This document shows positions 1 to 6,729 of a stretch of DNA of 19,398 nucleotides, piece by piece. How positions within the stretch are numbered: position 1 is the stretch's first letter; each line of letters starts with the position of its first letter. Position numbers and translations under genes: made by a program. The notes beneath the pieces are model-generated. The model was given only the letters and a program-made list of their open reading frames with translations. It did not search any database and was not told where the DNA came from. The stretch is from NCBI GenBank assembly GCA_947258805.1, contig CAMYJV010000093.1:7528-26925 (forward strand), read 5' to 3'. Origin of the DNA: an uncultured Gammaproteobacteria bacterium (GTDB taxonomy: Bacteria > Pseudomonadota > Gammaproteobacteria > GCA-2729495).

Positions 1-1
1 G

Positions 2-337
2 GTGCAATCGAACCGGCTGGGTGCGCTGGCAGAGCTGACAGGACGATTCGGTGGCGTCGTGGTGCTGAAAGGCCGCGGCACTCTGGTGGGTCAGGCCACC
101 CGCATTCCGTACCTGGTGGATCGGGGTAATCCGGGCATGGCAACGGCCGGCATGGGTGACGTATTGACCGGGACCGTCGCCGGGCTGCTGGCGCAGTCAC
201 CAGACCAGCCCCTGACGGCGACCGCTGCCGCGGCCTGGGCGCATGCCACGGCGGGCGACCGGGCCGCCGCCGCCGGGCAGCGCGGCCTCATCGCCGGCGA
301 CGTGCTAAGCGAACTGCGGGCGTGCCTGAATCCCTGA
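2..337 (+). CDS. nnr: ADP-dependent NAD(P)HX dehydratase domain, C-terminal part (partial)
   Basis: Only the last 111 codons are in the window; the gene starts upstream, so the GTG at position 2 is probably an internal valine. The product is the C-terminal kinase-like half of the bifunctional NAD(P)HX epimerase/dehydratase (formerly YjeF), which repairs hydrated NADH and NADPH in the cytoplasm. The diagnostic motif NPGMATAGMGDVLTG is present at about residues 43-57, including the Gly-Met-Gly-Asp that carries the catalytic aspartate, and the upstream LKGRGTLV strand fits the ribokinase-like fold. The stop at 335-337 lies inside tsaE, a 16-base overlap, so the two genes are probably translationally coupled. 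The nnr-tsaE-amiB order is typical of gammaproteobacteria. Whether the N-terminal epimerase domain exists here cannot be seen. Confidence 0.9.
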   Translation: MQSNRLGALAELTGRFGGVVVLKGRGTLVGQATRIPYLVDRGNPGMATAGMGDVLTGTVAGLLAQSPDQPLTATAAAAWAHATAGDRAAAAGQRGLIAGDVLSELRACLNP

Positions 338-801
338 CCCTGGCGTTGCCGGATACGGCGGCCACGGCAGCCCTGGGGCGTCGCCTGGCCGCCGCTGCCG
401 GCCCGCCGCCCGCCGCGGGCTTCACGGTCTGGCTCGAGGGCGAGCTGGGCGCCGGCAAGACCACGCTGGTCCGCGCCCTGCTGCATGCCCTGGGTCATGA
501 GGGGCGGGTGCCCAGCCCCACCTATACGCTGGTCGAGCCCTACGAGCTGCCGATGGGAACCGCGCACCACGTGGACCTCTACCGGCTGCAGGACCCGGCT
601 GAAGCCGAGTACCTGGGCCTGGGTGAATTGCCGGCGGCGCGGGGCTGGCTGCTGGTGGAATGGCCGCAGCGGGGCACTGGCTTCGTGCCCGGGGCAGATT
701 TGCGCGTGCTGCTGACGGTCGCCGGGGCGGGGCGGGAGGCGCAGTTCGAGGCCGCCAGTGCCGCCGGGGCGGCCGCCCTGCGGCGGCTATCCGCAACTTG
801 A
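322..801 (+). CDS. tsaE: tRNA t6A threonylcarbamoyltransferase complex ATPase TsaE
   Basis: A 159-residue cytoplasmic ATPase that works with TsaB and TsaD to form N6-threonylcarbamoyladenosine at A37 of ANN-decoding tRNAs. The Walker A motif GELGAGKTT is at residues 40-48, followed by the family signatures VPSPTYTLVE (63-72), HVDLYRL (83-89) and LVEWPQRG (111-118). The length is close to the usual 150-160 residues. The GTG start at 322 lies inside the nnr coding region; no later start keeps the N-terminal strand and helix that precede the P-loop. The N-terminus and tail are unusually rich in alanine and proline, matching the GC-rich genome. A gap of 106 bases holding a promoter candidate separates it from amiB. 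Confidence 0.95.
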   Translation: MPESLTLALPDTAATAALGRRLAAAAGPPPAAGFTVWLEGELGAGKTTLVRALLHALGHEGRVPSPTYTLVEPYELPMGTAHHVDLYRLQDPAEAEYLGLGELPAARGWLLVEWPQRGTGFVPGADLRVLLTVAGAGREAQFEAASAAGAAALRRLSAT

Positions 802-812
802 AGTAAATTCAC

Positions 813-840
813 TTGTAGAAAGCCTTGCTATCCATATAAT
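813..840 (+). promoter_or_regulatory. Candidate sigma-70 promoter for amiB
   Basis: A perfect -10 hexamer TATAAT (835-840) has a weak -35 candidate TTGTAG (813-818, three of six consensus bases) 16 bases upstream. It sits in a distinctly AT-rich patch (about 801-855) of the tsaE-amiB gap, in otherwise very GC-rich DNA, 68 bases before the amiB start. The -10 match and local composition are seen directly; promoter activity is inferred. It would give amiB and possibly mutL-miaA-hfq expression independent of nnr-tsaE. Confidence 0.5.
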
Positions 841-907
841 TTACATAACAAAATGACTTAGCGGTTCCTGACCGGGGGAGCCGACCAAGGCGAGTGGAGT
901 TGGGGAA

Positions 908-2242
908 ATGCTGCGGCTGAGCGGGCTTTTGCTGGCGGTTTTGTGCTGTGCATCGGCGCAGGCGCAGGCGCAGAGCGTGCGCGTGGACCACGTCCGCATC
1001 GCCGAGCGCGACGGCGCCACTCGAATCGCGCTGGATCTCAGTGCACCGGCGAGCCACAAACTGTTCACGCTCAGCAACCCGGACCGGGTTGTCGTCGATA
1101 TCAAGCCCGGCCGCTTCGCGTCCGGTGCCTTGCCGCTGCCGGGCGGCGCGGGTGCCGTGCGGCGTTTGCGCGGCGCCAATCGCGAAGATGGTTCGCTGCG
1201 CCTGGTCCTGGACATGCGCCGCGCCGTGCCGGTGCGCAGCTTCGATCTTGCCGCCGACGGGACGCAGGGCCATCGCCTGGTCATCGACCTTGGGACCGCA
1301 GCCACCCGCCCGAGCGAGCCGGTCAAGACCGCACCGGGCCCTGCCGCCGGCGGTGGCCGCGACCTCTTGATCGTGGTGGACCCCGGCCACGGTGGTAAGG
1401 ATCCGGGTGCGCGTGGCGCGCGCGGGACGCGGGAAAAGGACGTCACGCTGAGCATCAGCCGCCGCCTGGCCAGTGCCGTGAACGCCGAGCAAGGCATGCG
1501 GGCTGTGCTCACCCGTGACAGCGACCGGTTCGTGCCGCTGCGCGCGCGCATGGAACTGGCCCGCGGCCAGCAGTCGGACCTGTTTCTGTCGATTCACGCC
1601 GATGCCTTCCGCGACCGACGCGTGCGCGGCGCCACCGTGTACACGCTGTCCAAGAAGGGCGCCTCGGATGAGGCGTCCCGGCATCTCGCCGCGCGCGAGA
1701 ATGCTGCCGTGACGATAGGCAGTGTGCATCTGGAAGACAAAGACCCGACCCTCGCAGGTGTGTTGCTGGACTTGTCCCAGAACGCCGCACTCAGTTCGAG
1801 CATGGATATCGGTGAGGAAATTCTGCAGGAACTCGGCAAGTTCGCGCGAGTGCGCAAGCGCCAGGTTCAGCGTGCGCCGTTTCTCGTGCTGAAATCTCCC
1901 GACGTGCCGTCACTGCTGATCGAGACGGCCTTCATCTCGAACCCGGATGACGAGTCGAACCTGCAGCGATCTGCCTACCAGGATCGACTGGTGGCCGCGA
2001 TCCTCGACGGGATGCGGGAATATTTCCATCAAAACCCGCCGGCCGGCACGCGGGTCGCGCAGTTGGCGCAAGATAGCCGGCCGCGCGAGCGCCAATACGT
2101 CATTCGCCGCGGTGACACGCTGAGCGAGATCGCCGATCGCTACAAGGTCAGTATCAAGCGCATCCGCAGCCACAACAGTTTGCGCAGCGACCGGATCCGC
2201 GTGGGCCAGGTTTTGCGCATCCCGCTGCCACGGGATATCTGA
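908..2242 (+). CDS. amiB: N-acetylmuramoyl-L-alanine amidase, AMIN-Amidase_3-LysM (AmiB type)
   Basis: A 444-residue periplasmic zinc amidase that cleaves the peptide from MurNAc in septal peptidoglycan so daughter cells can separate. A Sec signal peptide covers about residues 1-21 (LLLAVLCCASAQAQA). An AMIN targeting domain spans about 23-130, a linker rich in proline and alanine about 132-150, and Amidase_3 about 152-375. Zinc and catalytic residues are visible: H161 in DPGHGG, E176, H230 in SIHAD and E339 in ETAFISN. The stretch near 281-311 fits the family's autoinhibitory helix, normally displaced by an EnvC- or NlpD-type activator. A C-terminal LysM (about 396-438, YVIRRGDTLSEIADRYKVS) adds a second wall-binding unit; E. 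coli AmiB lacks it, but it is common in Pseudomonas-like AmiB. GGAG (896-899) lies 8 bases before the ATG and supports this start. Confidence 0.95.
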   Translation: MLRLSGLLLAVLCCASAQAQAQSVRVDHVRIAERDGATRIALDLSAPASHKLFTLSNPDRVVVDIKPGRFASGALPLPGGAGAVRRLRGANREDGSLRLVLDMRRAVPVRSFDLAADGTQGHRLVIDLGTAATRPSEPVKTAPGPAAGGGRDLLIVVDPGHGGKDPGARGARGTREKDVTLSISRRLASAVNAEQGMRAVLTRDSDRFVPLRARMELARGQQSDLFLSIHADAFRDRRVRGATVYTLSKKGASDEASRHLAARENAAVTIGSVHLEDKDPTLAGVLLDLSQNAALSSSMDIGEEILQELGKFARVRKRQVQRAPFLVLKSPDVPSLLIETAFISNPDDESNLQRSAYQDRLVAAILDGMREYFHQNPPAGTRVAQLAQDSRPRERQYVIRRGDTLSEIADRYKVSIKRIRSHNSLRSDRIRVGQVLRIPLPRDI

Positions 2243-2258
2243 AACCGATTCAAATTTG

Positions 2259-2282
2259 CCGGGCGTTCTGAAAGAATCCCGG
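2259..2282 (+). promoter_or_regulatory. Stem-loop abutting the mutL start codon
   Basis: An imperfect hairpin in the 41-base amiB-mutL gap. CCGGG (2259-2263) pairs with CCCGG (2278-2282), C2264 is bulged, and GTTCT (2265-2269) pairs with AGAAT (2273-2277) with one G-T pair around a GAA loop. It ends one base before the mutL ATG, and the only purine-rich ribosome-binding candidate (GAAAGAA, 2270-2276) is in its apex. There is no T-run, so it is not a standard terminator. Pairing is seen; limitation of mutL translation, or coupling to amiB termination, is inference. Confidence 0.45.
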
Positions 2283-2283
2283 T

Positions 2284-4029
2284 ATGGCCATTCGCCAGCT
2301 CCCCACTCAGCTGATCAACCAGATCGCCGCCGGCGAAGTCGTCGAGCGCCCGGCAGCCATGCTCAAGGAGTTGCTGGAGAACAGCCTGGACGCCGGCGCC
2401 CGCCGCGTGGAAGTGGAGCTGGAGCAGGCCGGCGTGCGTCTTTGCCGGGTGCGCGACGACGGCGTGGGTATTCCCCGCGACGAGGTACCGCTGGCGCTGG
2501 CCCGCCATGCCACCAGCAAGATAGCGAGTCTCGACGACCTCACCTGCGTGGCATCGCTGGGTTTTCGCGGCGAGGCCTTGCCGAGCATCGCATCGGTTTC
2601 ACAGCTGCGACTGGTCTCCCGGCACGCCGATGCAGATGCCGCCTTTGCCGTGGAGTCGGGCTATGGCGAGCAGGGCGAACTGCGCCCGGCACCGCACCCC
2701 GGTGGCACCACGGTGGAAGTGCGCGATTTGTTTGCGCGGACGCCGGCGCGGCGCCGGTTCCTGAAGACCGAGCGCACCGAATTCATGCACGCCCAGCGGG
2801 TGGTGGAGCGCCTCGCCCTGAGTCGCTTCAGCACCGCCGTGCGGCTGATTCACAACGGCCGACCGGTATTCGATTTGCCGGTGGCGAGCAGTCGCGATGA
2901 ACAGGAAGCTCGGCTGGCAAAGCTATGCGGCAAGGCCTTTGTTGAGAATTCCCTCTACGTGGAGCGCAATGCAGACGGCATGAGCCTGCGGGGCTGGATT
3001 GCCCGCCCCACGTACTCGCGCAGTCAACCCGATCTGCAGCATGTCGTGCTGAACGGGCGCGTGATTCGCGACCGCAGCCTGAGCCACGCGATTCGCGCGG
3101 CCTTTGCTGATGTGCTTTATCACGGCCGCCATCCGGCTTGCGTGCTGTACCTGGAAACCGATCCGGCCGACGTAGACGTGAACGTGCATCCATCCAAGCA
3201 GGAAGTGCGGTTTCGCGACGGTCGCCGGGTCCACGATTTTGTCCGCCGCACCCTCGAGTCGGCGCTGGCGGATACCCGGCCCGGCGCGGTGCCGGCCGAA
3301 CCGGCGCGGCCATCGTTTGCCGGGCCGGGCGCCGGGCAGCGCGGTCTGCAGCTATCGGCCGCCGTCGTGCGCGATTCGGCGGCGGTTTACGCTGCCCTGG
3401 CAGCGGGCGGGCCTGCCGCCGCGGGGACGGACGAAGCCGCAGCGTTGCCGCTGGGCCATGCCCTGGCCCACCTGCATGGGGCCTTCATCCTTGCGCAGAA
3501 TGTCGACGGGCTGGTCATCGTCGATGCCCACGCGGCGCACGAGCGCATTACCTATGAGCGCCTGAAACAGGGGTGGTCGGCGGCAAGCATTCAGTCGCAA
3601 CCTTTGCTCGTGCCTCACGCTTTCGACGTGTCGGCGGCCGAGGCCGACCTGGCGGAAGCCCACGCACCGCTGCTGGGAGAACTGGGCCTCGACGTGGACC
3701 GGGTAGGGCGGGAAAAACTCACCATCCGTTCCGTGCCGGTGCTGCTGGCGGGTGGCGATCCGGAGGCCCTGGTCCGCGATGTGCTGGCCGATCTGCAAAC
3801 CGGCGGTGACGATGCGGGCAGGGTGCGCCGGCAAATGGACGACGTGCTCGCGTCGATGGCCTGCCACGGCTCGGTGCGAGCCAATCGTCGCCTGACGACG
3901 CCAGAGATGAATGCGTTGCTGCGGGACATGGAGGCCACCGAGCGGAGCGATCAGTGCAATCACGGTCGGCCCACGTGGACTGTATTGAGCATGGCAGAAC
4001 TGGATCGCCTGTTTGCCCGGGGCCGCTAG
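2284..4029 (+). CDS. mutL: DNA mismatch repair protein MutL, endonuclease type
   Basis: A 581-residue GHKL ATPase that links mismatch recognition by MutS to strand removal. The N-terminal ATPase (about 1-330) has E29 and N33 in KELLENSLDAG, the DDGVG loop (58-62), GFRGEAL (93-99) and a TPAR motif. A short proline/alanine-rich linker (about 325-390) leads to the C-terminal dimerisation domain. That domain carries DAHAAHERITYE (414-425), matching the metal-binding DQHA(X)2E(X)4E endonuclease motif apart from Q to A, plus ACHGSVRA (526-533) and CNHGRP (558-563). These mark a nicking MutL as in Pseudomonas and Neisseria, unlike the MutH-dependent E. coli type. The ATG at 2284 gives the canonical MAIRQLP start. 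The miaA start follows 5 bases after the stop. Confidence 0.97.
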   Translation: MAIRQLPTQLINQIAAGEVVERPAAMLKELLENSLDAGARRVEVELEQAGVRLCRVRDDGVGIPRDEVPLALARHATSKIASLDDLTCVASLGFRGEALPSIASVSQLRLVSRHADADAAFAVESGYGEQGELRPAPHPGGTTVEVRDLFARTPARRRFLKTERTEFMHAQRVVERLALSRFSTAVRLIHNGRPVFDLPVASSRDEQEARLAKLCGKAFVENSLYVERNADGMSLRGWIARPTYSRSQPDLQHVVLNGRVIRDRSLSHAIRAAFADVLYHGRHPACVLYLETDPADVDVNVHPSKQEVRFRDGRRVHDFVRRTLESALADTRPGAVPAEPARPSFAGPGAGQRGLQLSAAVVRDSAAVYAALAAGGPAAAGTDEAAALPLGHALAHLHGAFILAQNVDGLVIVDAHAAHERITYERLKQGWSAASIQSQPLLVPHAFDVSAAEADLAEAHAPLLGELGLDVDRVGREKLTIRSVPVLLAGGDPEALVRDVLADLQTGGDDAGRVRRQMDDVLASMACHGSVRANRRLTTPEMNALLRDMEATERSDQCNHGRPTWTVLSMAELDRLFARGR

Positions 4030-4034
4030 CGCCC

Positions 4035-4991
4035 GTGAACCTGCCCAGCGCCCTGTGTATCGTCGGCCCGACGGCTGCCGGGAAGACCGCGCTGGCGCTG
4101 GATATCGCCGCGCGGGTGCCGGTGGAAATCATCAGCGTGGATTCGGCCATGGTGTACCGCGGCCTCGACATCGGGACGGCCAAGCCGTCGCGGGACGTGC
4201 AGGCGACGGTGCCGCACCACCTGATCGATATCCGGGACCCGCAACAGACTTATTCGGCCGGCGCGTTCCGGCGCGATGCGCTGGCGCTGATCGCAAACAT
4301 TCATGCTGCGGGCCGGCTGCCGTTGCTGGTGGGCGGGACCTTGCTCTACTTCCGCGCGCTGCTGCAGGGTCTGGCCCCTTTGCCCGACGCCGATCCGCAG
4401 TTGCGCGCCGCGCTGGATGCCCGCGGAGCGGTGGAAGGCTGGCCGGCGCTGCACGACGAATTGGCAAAGGTGGACCCGCAAGCCGCTGCCAGGATTGCGT
4501 CTACCGACCGGCAGCGCATTCAGCGGGCTCTCGAGGTGTATGCAATTGCCGGCCGGCCCATCAGTGAACTGCAACGTGAGAATCCGCCGGCGCCCGGGAT
4601 TCATTTCCTGCGCTTTGCCCTGCTAACGACGAGTCGTGAAGCGCTCTATGCCCGCATTGCCGAGCGCTTCGACCAGATGCTCGAAACAGGCCTTGTGCAC
4701 GAGGTGCAACAGCTGCGCAAACTGCCGGGCATCCACGCTGACCTGCCGGCCATGCGCGCGGTGGGCTATCGGCAGCTGTGGGCGCACCTGGACGGCGCCT
4801 GCACACTGGCCGAGGCCAGGGCGAGGGCAATCACTGCAACCCGGCGCTACGCCAAGCGCCAGTTGACCTGGCTGCGCTCAGACCCCGGATTCCGTCAGCT
4901 TGAACCAGGCGGCGGCGCCCCAGCTGACGAAGTGACGCGGCAGCTCACGCTGGCCGGAGCATTGGATGCATTATGTGGATCTAGCGGCTAG
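4035..4991 (+). CDS. miaA: tRNA dimethylallyltransferase MiaA
   Basis: A 318-residue cytoplasmic enzyme that transfers a dimethylallyl group to A37 of tRNAs reading UNN codons (i6A, precursor of ms2i6A). The P-loop GPTAAGKT is at residues 11-18. The substrate-binding segment DSAMVYRGLDIGTAKP (36-51) holds the catalytic aspartate. Then follow HHLIDIRDP, YSAGAF, VGGTLLYFRALLQG, the DRQRIQRALEV tRNA-binding segment and RRYAKRQLTWLR near the C-terminus, in normal order. The frame is open back to an ATG at 3954 inside mutL, but the GTG at 4035 is preferred because it places the P-loop at the usual distance from the N-terminus and begins just after the mutL stop. No clear Shine-Dalgarno is visible, which suggests coupling to mutL. 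Confidence 0.96.
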   Translation: MNLPSALCIVGPTAAGKTALALDIAARVPVEIISVDSAMVYRGLDIGTAKPSRDVQATVPHHLIDIRDPQQTYSAGAFRRDALALIANIHAAGRLPLLVGGTLLYFRALLQGLAPLPDADPQLRAALDARGAVEGWPALHDELAKVDPQAAARIASTDRQRIQRALEVYAIAGRPISELQRENPPAPGIHFLRFALLTTSREALYARIAERFDQMLETGLVHEVQQLRKLPGIHADLPAMRAVGYRQLWAHLDGACTLAEARARAITATRRYAKRQLTWLRSDPGFRQLEPGGGAPADEVTRQLTLAGALDALCGSSG

Positions 4992-5047
4992 AATCGCGAA
5001 GTGTGGTGCGCACTGCGGCCTGGCCGAGTTCCGGCCGCGCCGGCTGT

Positions 5048-5080
5048 AAACAAGAACAACAAGTCTGAAACAACAACAAC
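5048..5080 (+). promoter_or_regulatory. ARN-triplet tract in the hfq leader, likely Hfq autoregulatory site
   Basis: Two runs of ARN triplets lie in the hfq 5' leader: AAC-AAG-AAC-AAC-AAG (5049-5063), a TCTG spacer with two further A bases, then four AAC triplets (5069-5080). The second run ends four bases before the CGGGAG Shine-Dalgarno (5085-5090). Repeated A-R-N triplets are the known ligand of the Hfq distal face in Gram-negative bacteria, and E. coli Hfq represses its own mRNA through leader sites. The triplets and position are seen directly; autorepression here is inferred. Confidence 0.6.
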
Positions 5081-5096
5081 GTCTCGGGAGTCGACA

Positions 5097-5336
5097 ATGT
5101 CCAAGGGTCAGGTCTTGCAGGATCCCTTCCTGAACATTCTGCGCAAGGAGAAAGTCCCGGTGTCCATCTACCTCGTCAACGGGATCAAGCTTCAGGGCAC
5201 CATCGATTCTTTTGATCAGTTCGTCGTGGTTCTCAAGAACAGCGTGAACCAGATGGTTTACAAGCACGCCATTTCGACCGTGGTACCGGCGAAGAACGTC
5301 AGGGTGCCGGGCGCAGAAGACCAGGAAGACGGGTAG
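5097..5336 (+). CDS. hfq: RNA chaperone Hfq
   Basis: A 79-residue Sm-like protein forming a hexameric ring that pairs small RNAs with target mRNAs. It is nearly textbook: LQDPFLN (7-13) with proximal-face Q8, the Sm1 segment [22 protein letters not shown] (20-41) with distal-face Y25 and G29-K31, and Sm2 [10 protein letters not shown] (55-64) with the K56/H57 uridine-binding pair. The rim patch reads R16-K17-E18-K19 rather than the RRER of E. coli. The tail after the ring is very short and acidic (about 9 residues, AEDQEDG) compared with the roughly 30-residue tail of E. coli. CGGGAG at 5085-5090, 6 bases upstream, fixes this ATG; the frame is open further upstream but has no Hfq homology there. 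Confidence 0.98.
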   Translation: MSKGQVLQDPFLNILRKEKVPVSIYLVNGIKLQGTIDSFDQFVVVLKNSVNQMVYKHAISTVVPAKNVRVPGAEDQEDG

Positions 5337-5407
5337 CGGCTTGCCACTCCTGCCAATTCTCCGCGCCCACGGAACGCGTCCTCGGCAGGCTTGTCGAAAG
5401 CTTCAAT

Positions 5408-6712
5408 ATGTTTGACCGCCCTCAACGCGGGGAGCTCGCCATCCTGTTGCATGTGGGCATCGGCGCGCCTCCCGACAAAGACCAGCAGCAGGAATTCCGG
5501 GAGCTGGCCGGTGCCGCCGAAGCCGAGGTGGTCGGCGAGCTCACGGCGCGACTGCGCGCGGTGAATCCACGCACGCTGATTGGCGCCGGCAAGCTGGCCG
5601 AGCTGGCAGCCTTGGCAGAAGAGACCTGCGCCAGTTTGCTGCTGGTTGATCACCCGCTGACCCCGGGGCAGGAGCGCAACCTGGAGCGCGAGCTCGAGCT
5701 GCGAGTGGTGAGCCGCACCGGGCTGATTCTCGACATTTTCGCGCTGCGCGCGCGCACCTTTGAAGGCAAGCTGCAGGTGGAACTGGCCCAGCTGCGCCAC
5801 CTGTCCACGCGCCTGGTGCGCGGCTGGACGCACCTGGAGCGGCAGAAAGGTGGTATCGGGCTGCGGGGTCCGGGTGAGACCCAGCTGGAGACGGATCGCC
5901 GACTGCTAGCCAGGCGAATCAAGCAGCTGGAGGCCCGCCTGGAACGGCTGGGCAAGCGGCGTGACCTGTCGCGGCAGCGGCGGCGTAAACGGGACCTGGC
6001 GACGGTGTCGCTGGTGGGCTACACCAACGCCGGCAAGTCCACGCTGTTCAATCGGCTGACGGAGGCCGGCGTCGTGGCCGCCGATCAGCTGTTTGCGACC
6101 CTGGACCCGACCCTGCGCCGGATGGAGCTGCCAGACGGCACGCCCTGTGTGCTGGCCGACACGGTGGGCTTTATCCGCGACCTGCCGCACGAGCTGGTGG
6201 CTGCCTTTCAGTCGACGCTGGAAGAGAGCCGGGGCGCCCGGCTGCTGCTGCACGTGGTGGATTGCACGGACCGGGACGTCGAGCAGCGCATGGCAGACGT
6301 GGACGTTGTGCTGCGGCAGATCGGGGCCGATCACCTGCCGATGGTTCAGGTCTTCAACAAGATTGATATACTCGGCGCGAAGCCGCGGGTAGACCGGGCC
6401 GAGACCGGCATGCCGAGCCGGGTCTGGGTGTCGGCGGCTACCGGAGACGGAATCGAATCCCTGCTCGGGGTTATCAGCGAATACCTCCATCTGGAGCTAG
6501 TGCGAGGCACGGTGCGCCTGGGTGTTACCCAGGCTCGCCTGCGGTCATTGCTGTACGACGCCGGGCAAGTGCTGGACGAGCGAGAGCTCAACGAAGGCGG
6601 CTGGGAGCTGGAAGTGGAACTGGACCGCCAGGGCTACGAGCAGCTTCGACGTCGCGAGGACCTGAAGCTCATCGTCCCCGGTGACAATGCGCGCAGGGCA
6701 GTTATTAATTGA
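5408..6712 (+). CDS. hflX: Ribosome-associated GTPase HflX
   Basis: A 434-residue GTPase that binds the 50S subunit and splits stalled or stressed 70S ribosomes. The N-terminal HflX domain (about 1-165) includes NPRTLIGAGKLAEL and VDHPLTPGQERNLE, then the glycine-rich GGIGLRGPGETQLETDRR segment and a basic coiled coil (about 165-195). The G domain has G1 GYTNAGKS (204-211), switch II/G3 DTVGF (251-255) and G4 NKID (317-320). Length is normal (E. coli about 426). The ATG at 5408 gives the usual MFDRPxxGE start; only a weak GAAAG precedes it. It lies 71 bases after hfq, the standard order, and its stop overlaps or nearly meets the hflK start region. Confidence 0.97.
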   Translation: MFDRPQRGELAILLHVGIGAPPDKDQQQEFRELAGAAEAEVVGELTARLRAVNPRTLIGAGKLAELAALAEETCASLLLVDHPLTPGQERNLERELELRVVSRTGLILDIFALRARTFEGKLQVELAQLRHLSTRLVRGWTHLERQKGGIGLRGPGETQLETDRRLLARRIKQLEARLERLGKRRDLSRQRRRKRDLATVSLVGYTNAGKSTLFNRLTEAGVVAADQLFATLDPTLRRMELPDGTPCVLADTVGFIRDLPHELVAAFQSTLEESRGARLLLHVVDCTDRDVEQRMADVDVVLRQIGADHLPMVQVFNKIDILGAKPRVDRAETGMPSRVWVSAATGDGIESLLGVISEYLHLELVRGTVRLGVTQARLRSLLYDAGQVLDERELNEGGWELEVELDRQGYEQLRRREDLKLIVPGDNARRAVIN

Positions 6713-6729
6713 TACCCAAGATGAATGTG

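Noticed and set aside
809..1729. 306-codon open frame on the - strand opposite amiB
   Set aside because: It mirrors the amiB coding sequence in GC-rich DNA, has no recognisable motifs, and amiB is unambiguous.
3954..4034. Longer MiaA starting at ATG 3954
   Set aside because: It would add 27 residues read from the shifted mutL frame with no family counterpart; the GTG at 4035 gives the normal length.
4962..4994. hfq promoter TTGGAT / TAGAAT at the end of miaA
   Set aside because: The spacer is 21 bases, too long for sigma-70. E. coli has hfq promoters inside miaA, so one may exist, but this pair is not convincing.
5048..5080. CAA/AAC run as a slipping microsatellite or CRISPR-like repeat
   Set aside because: The units are triplets interrupted by TCTG and lie in the untranslated leader; they fit ARN Hfq-binding geometry, and no spacer-repeat structure is present.
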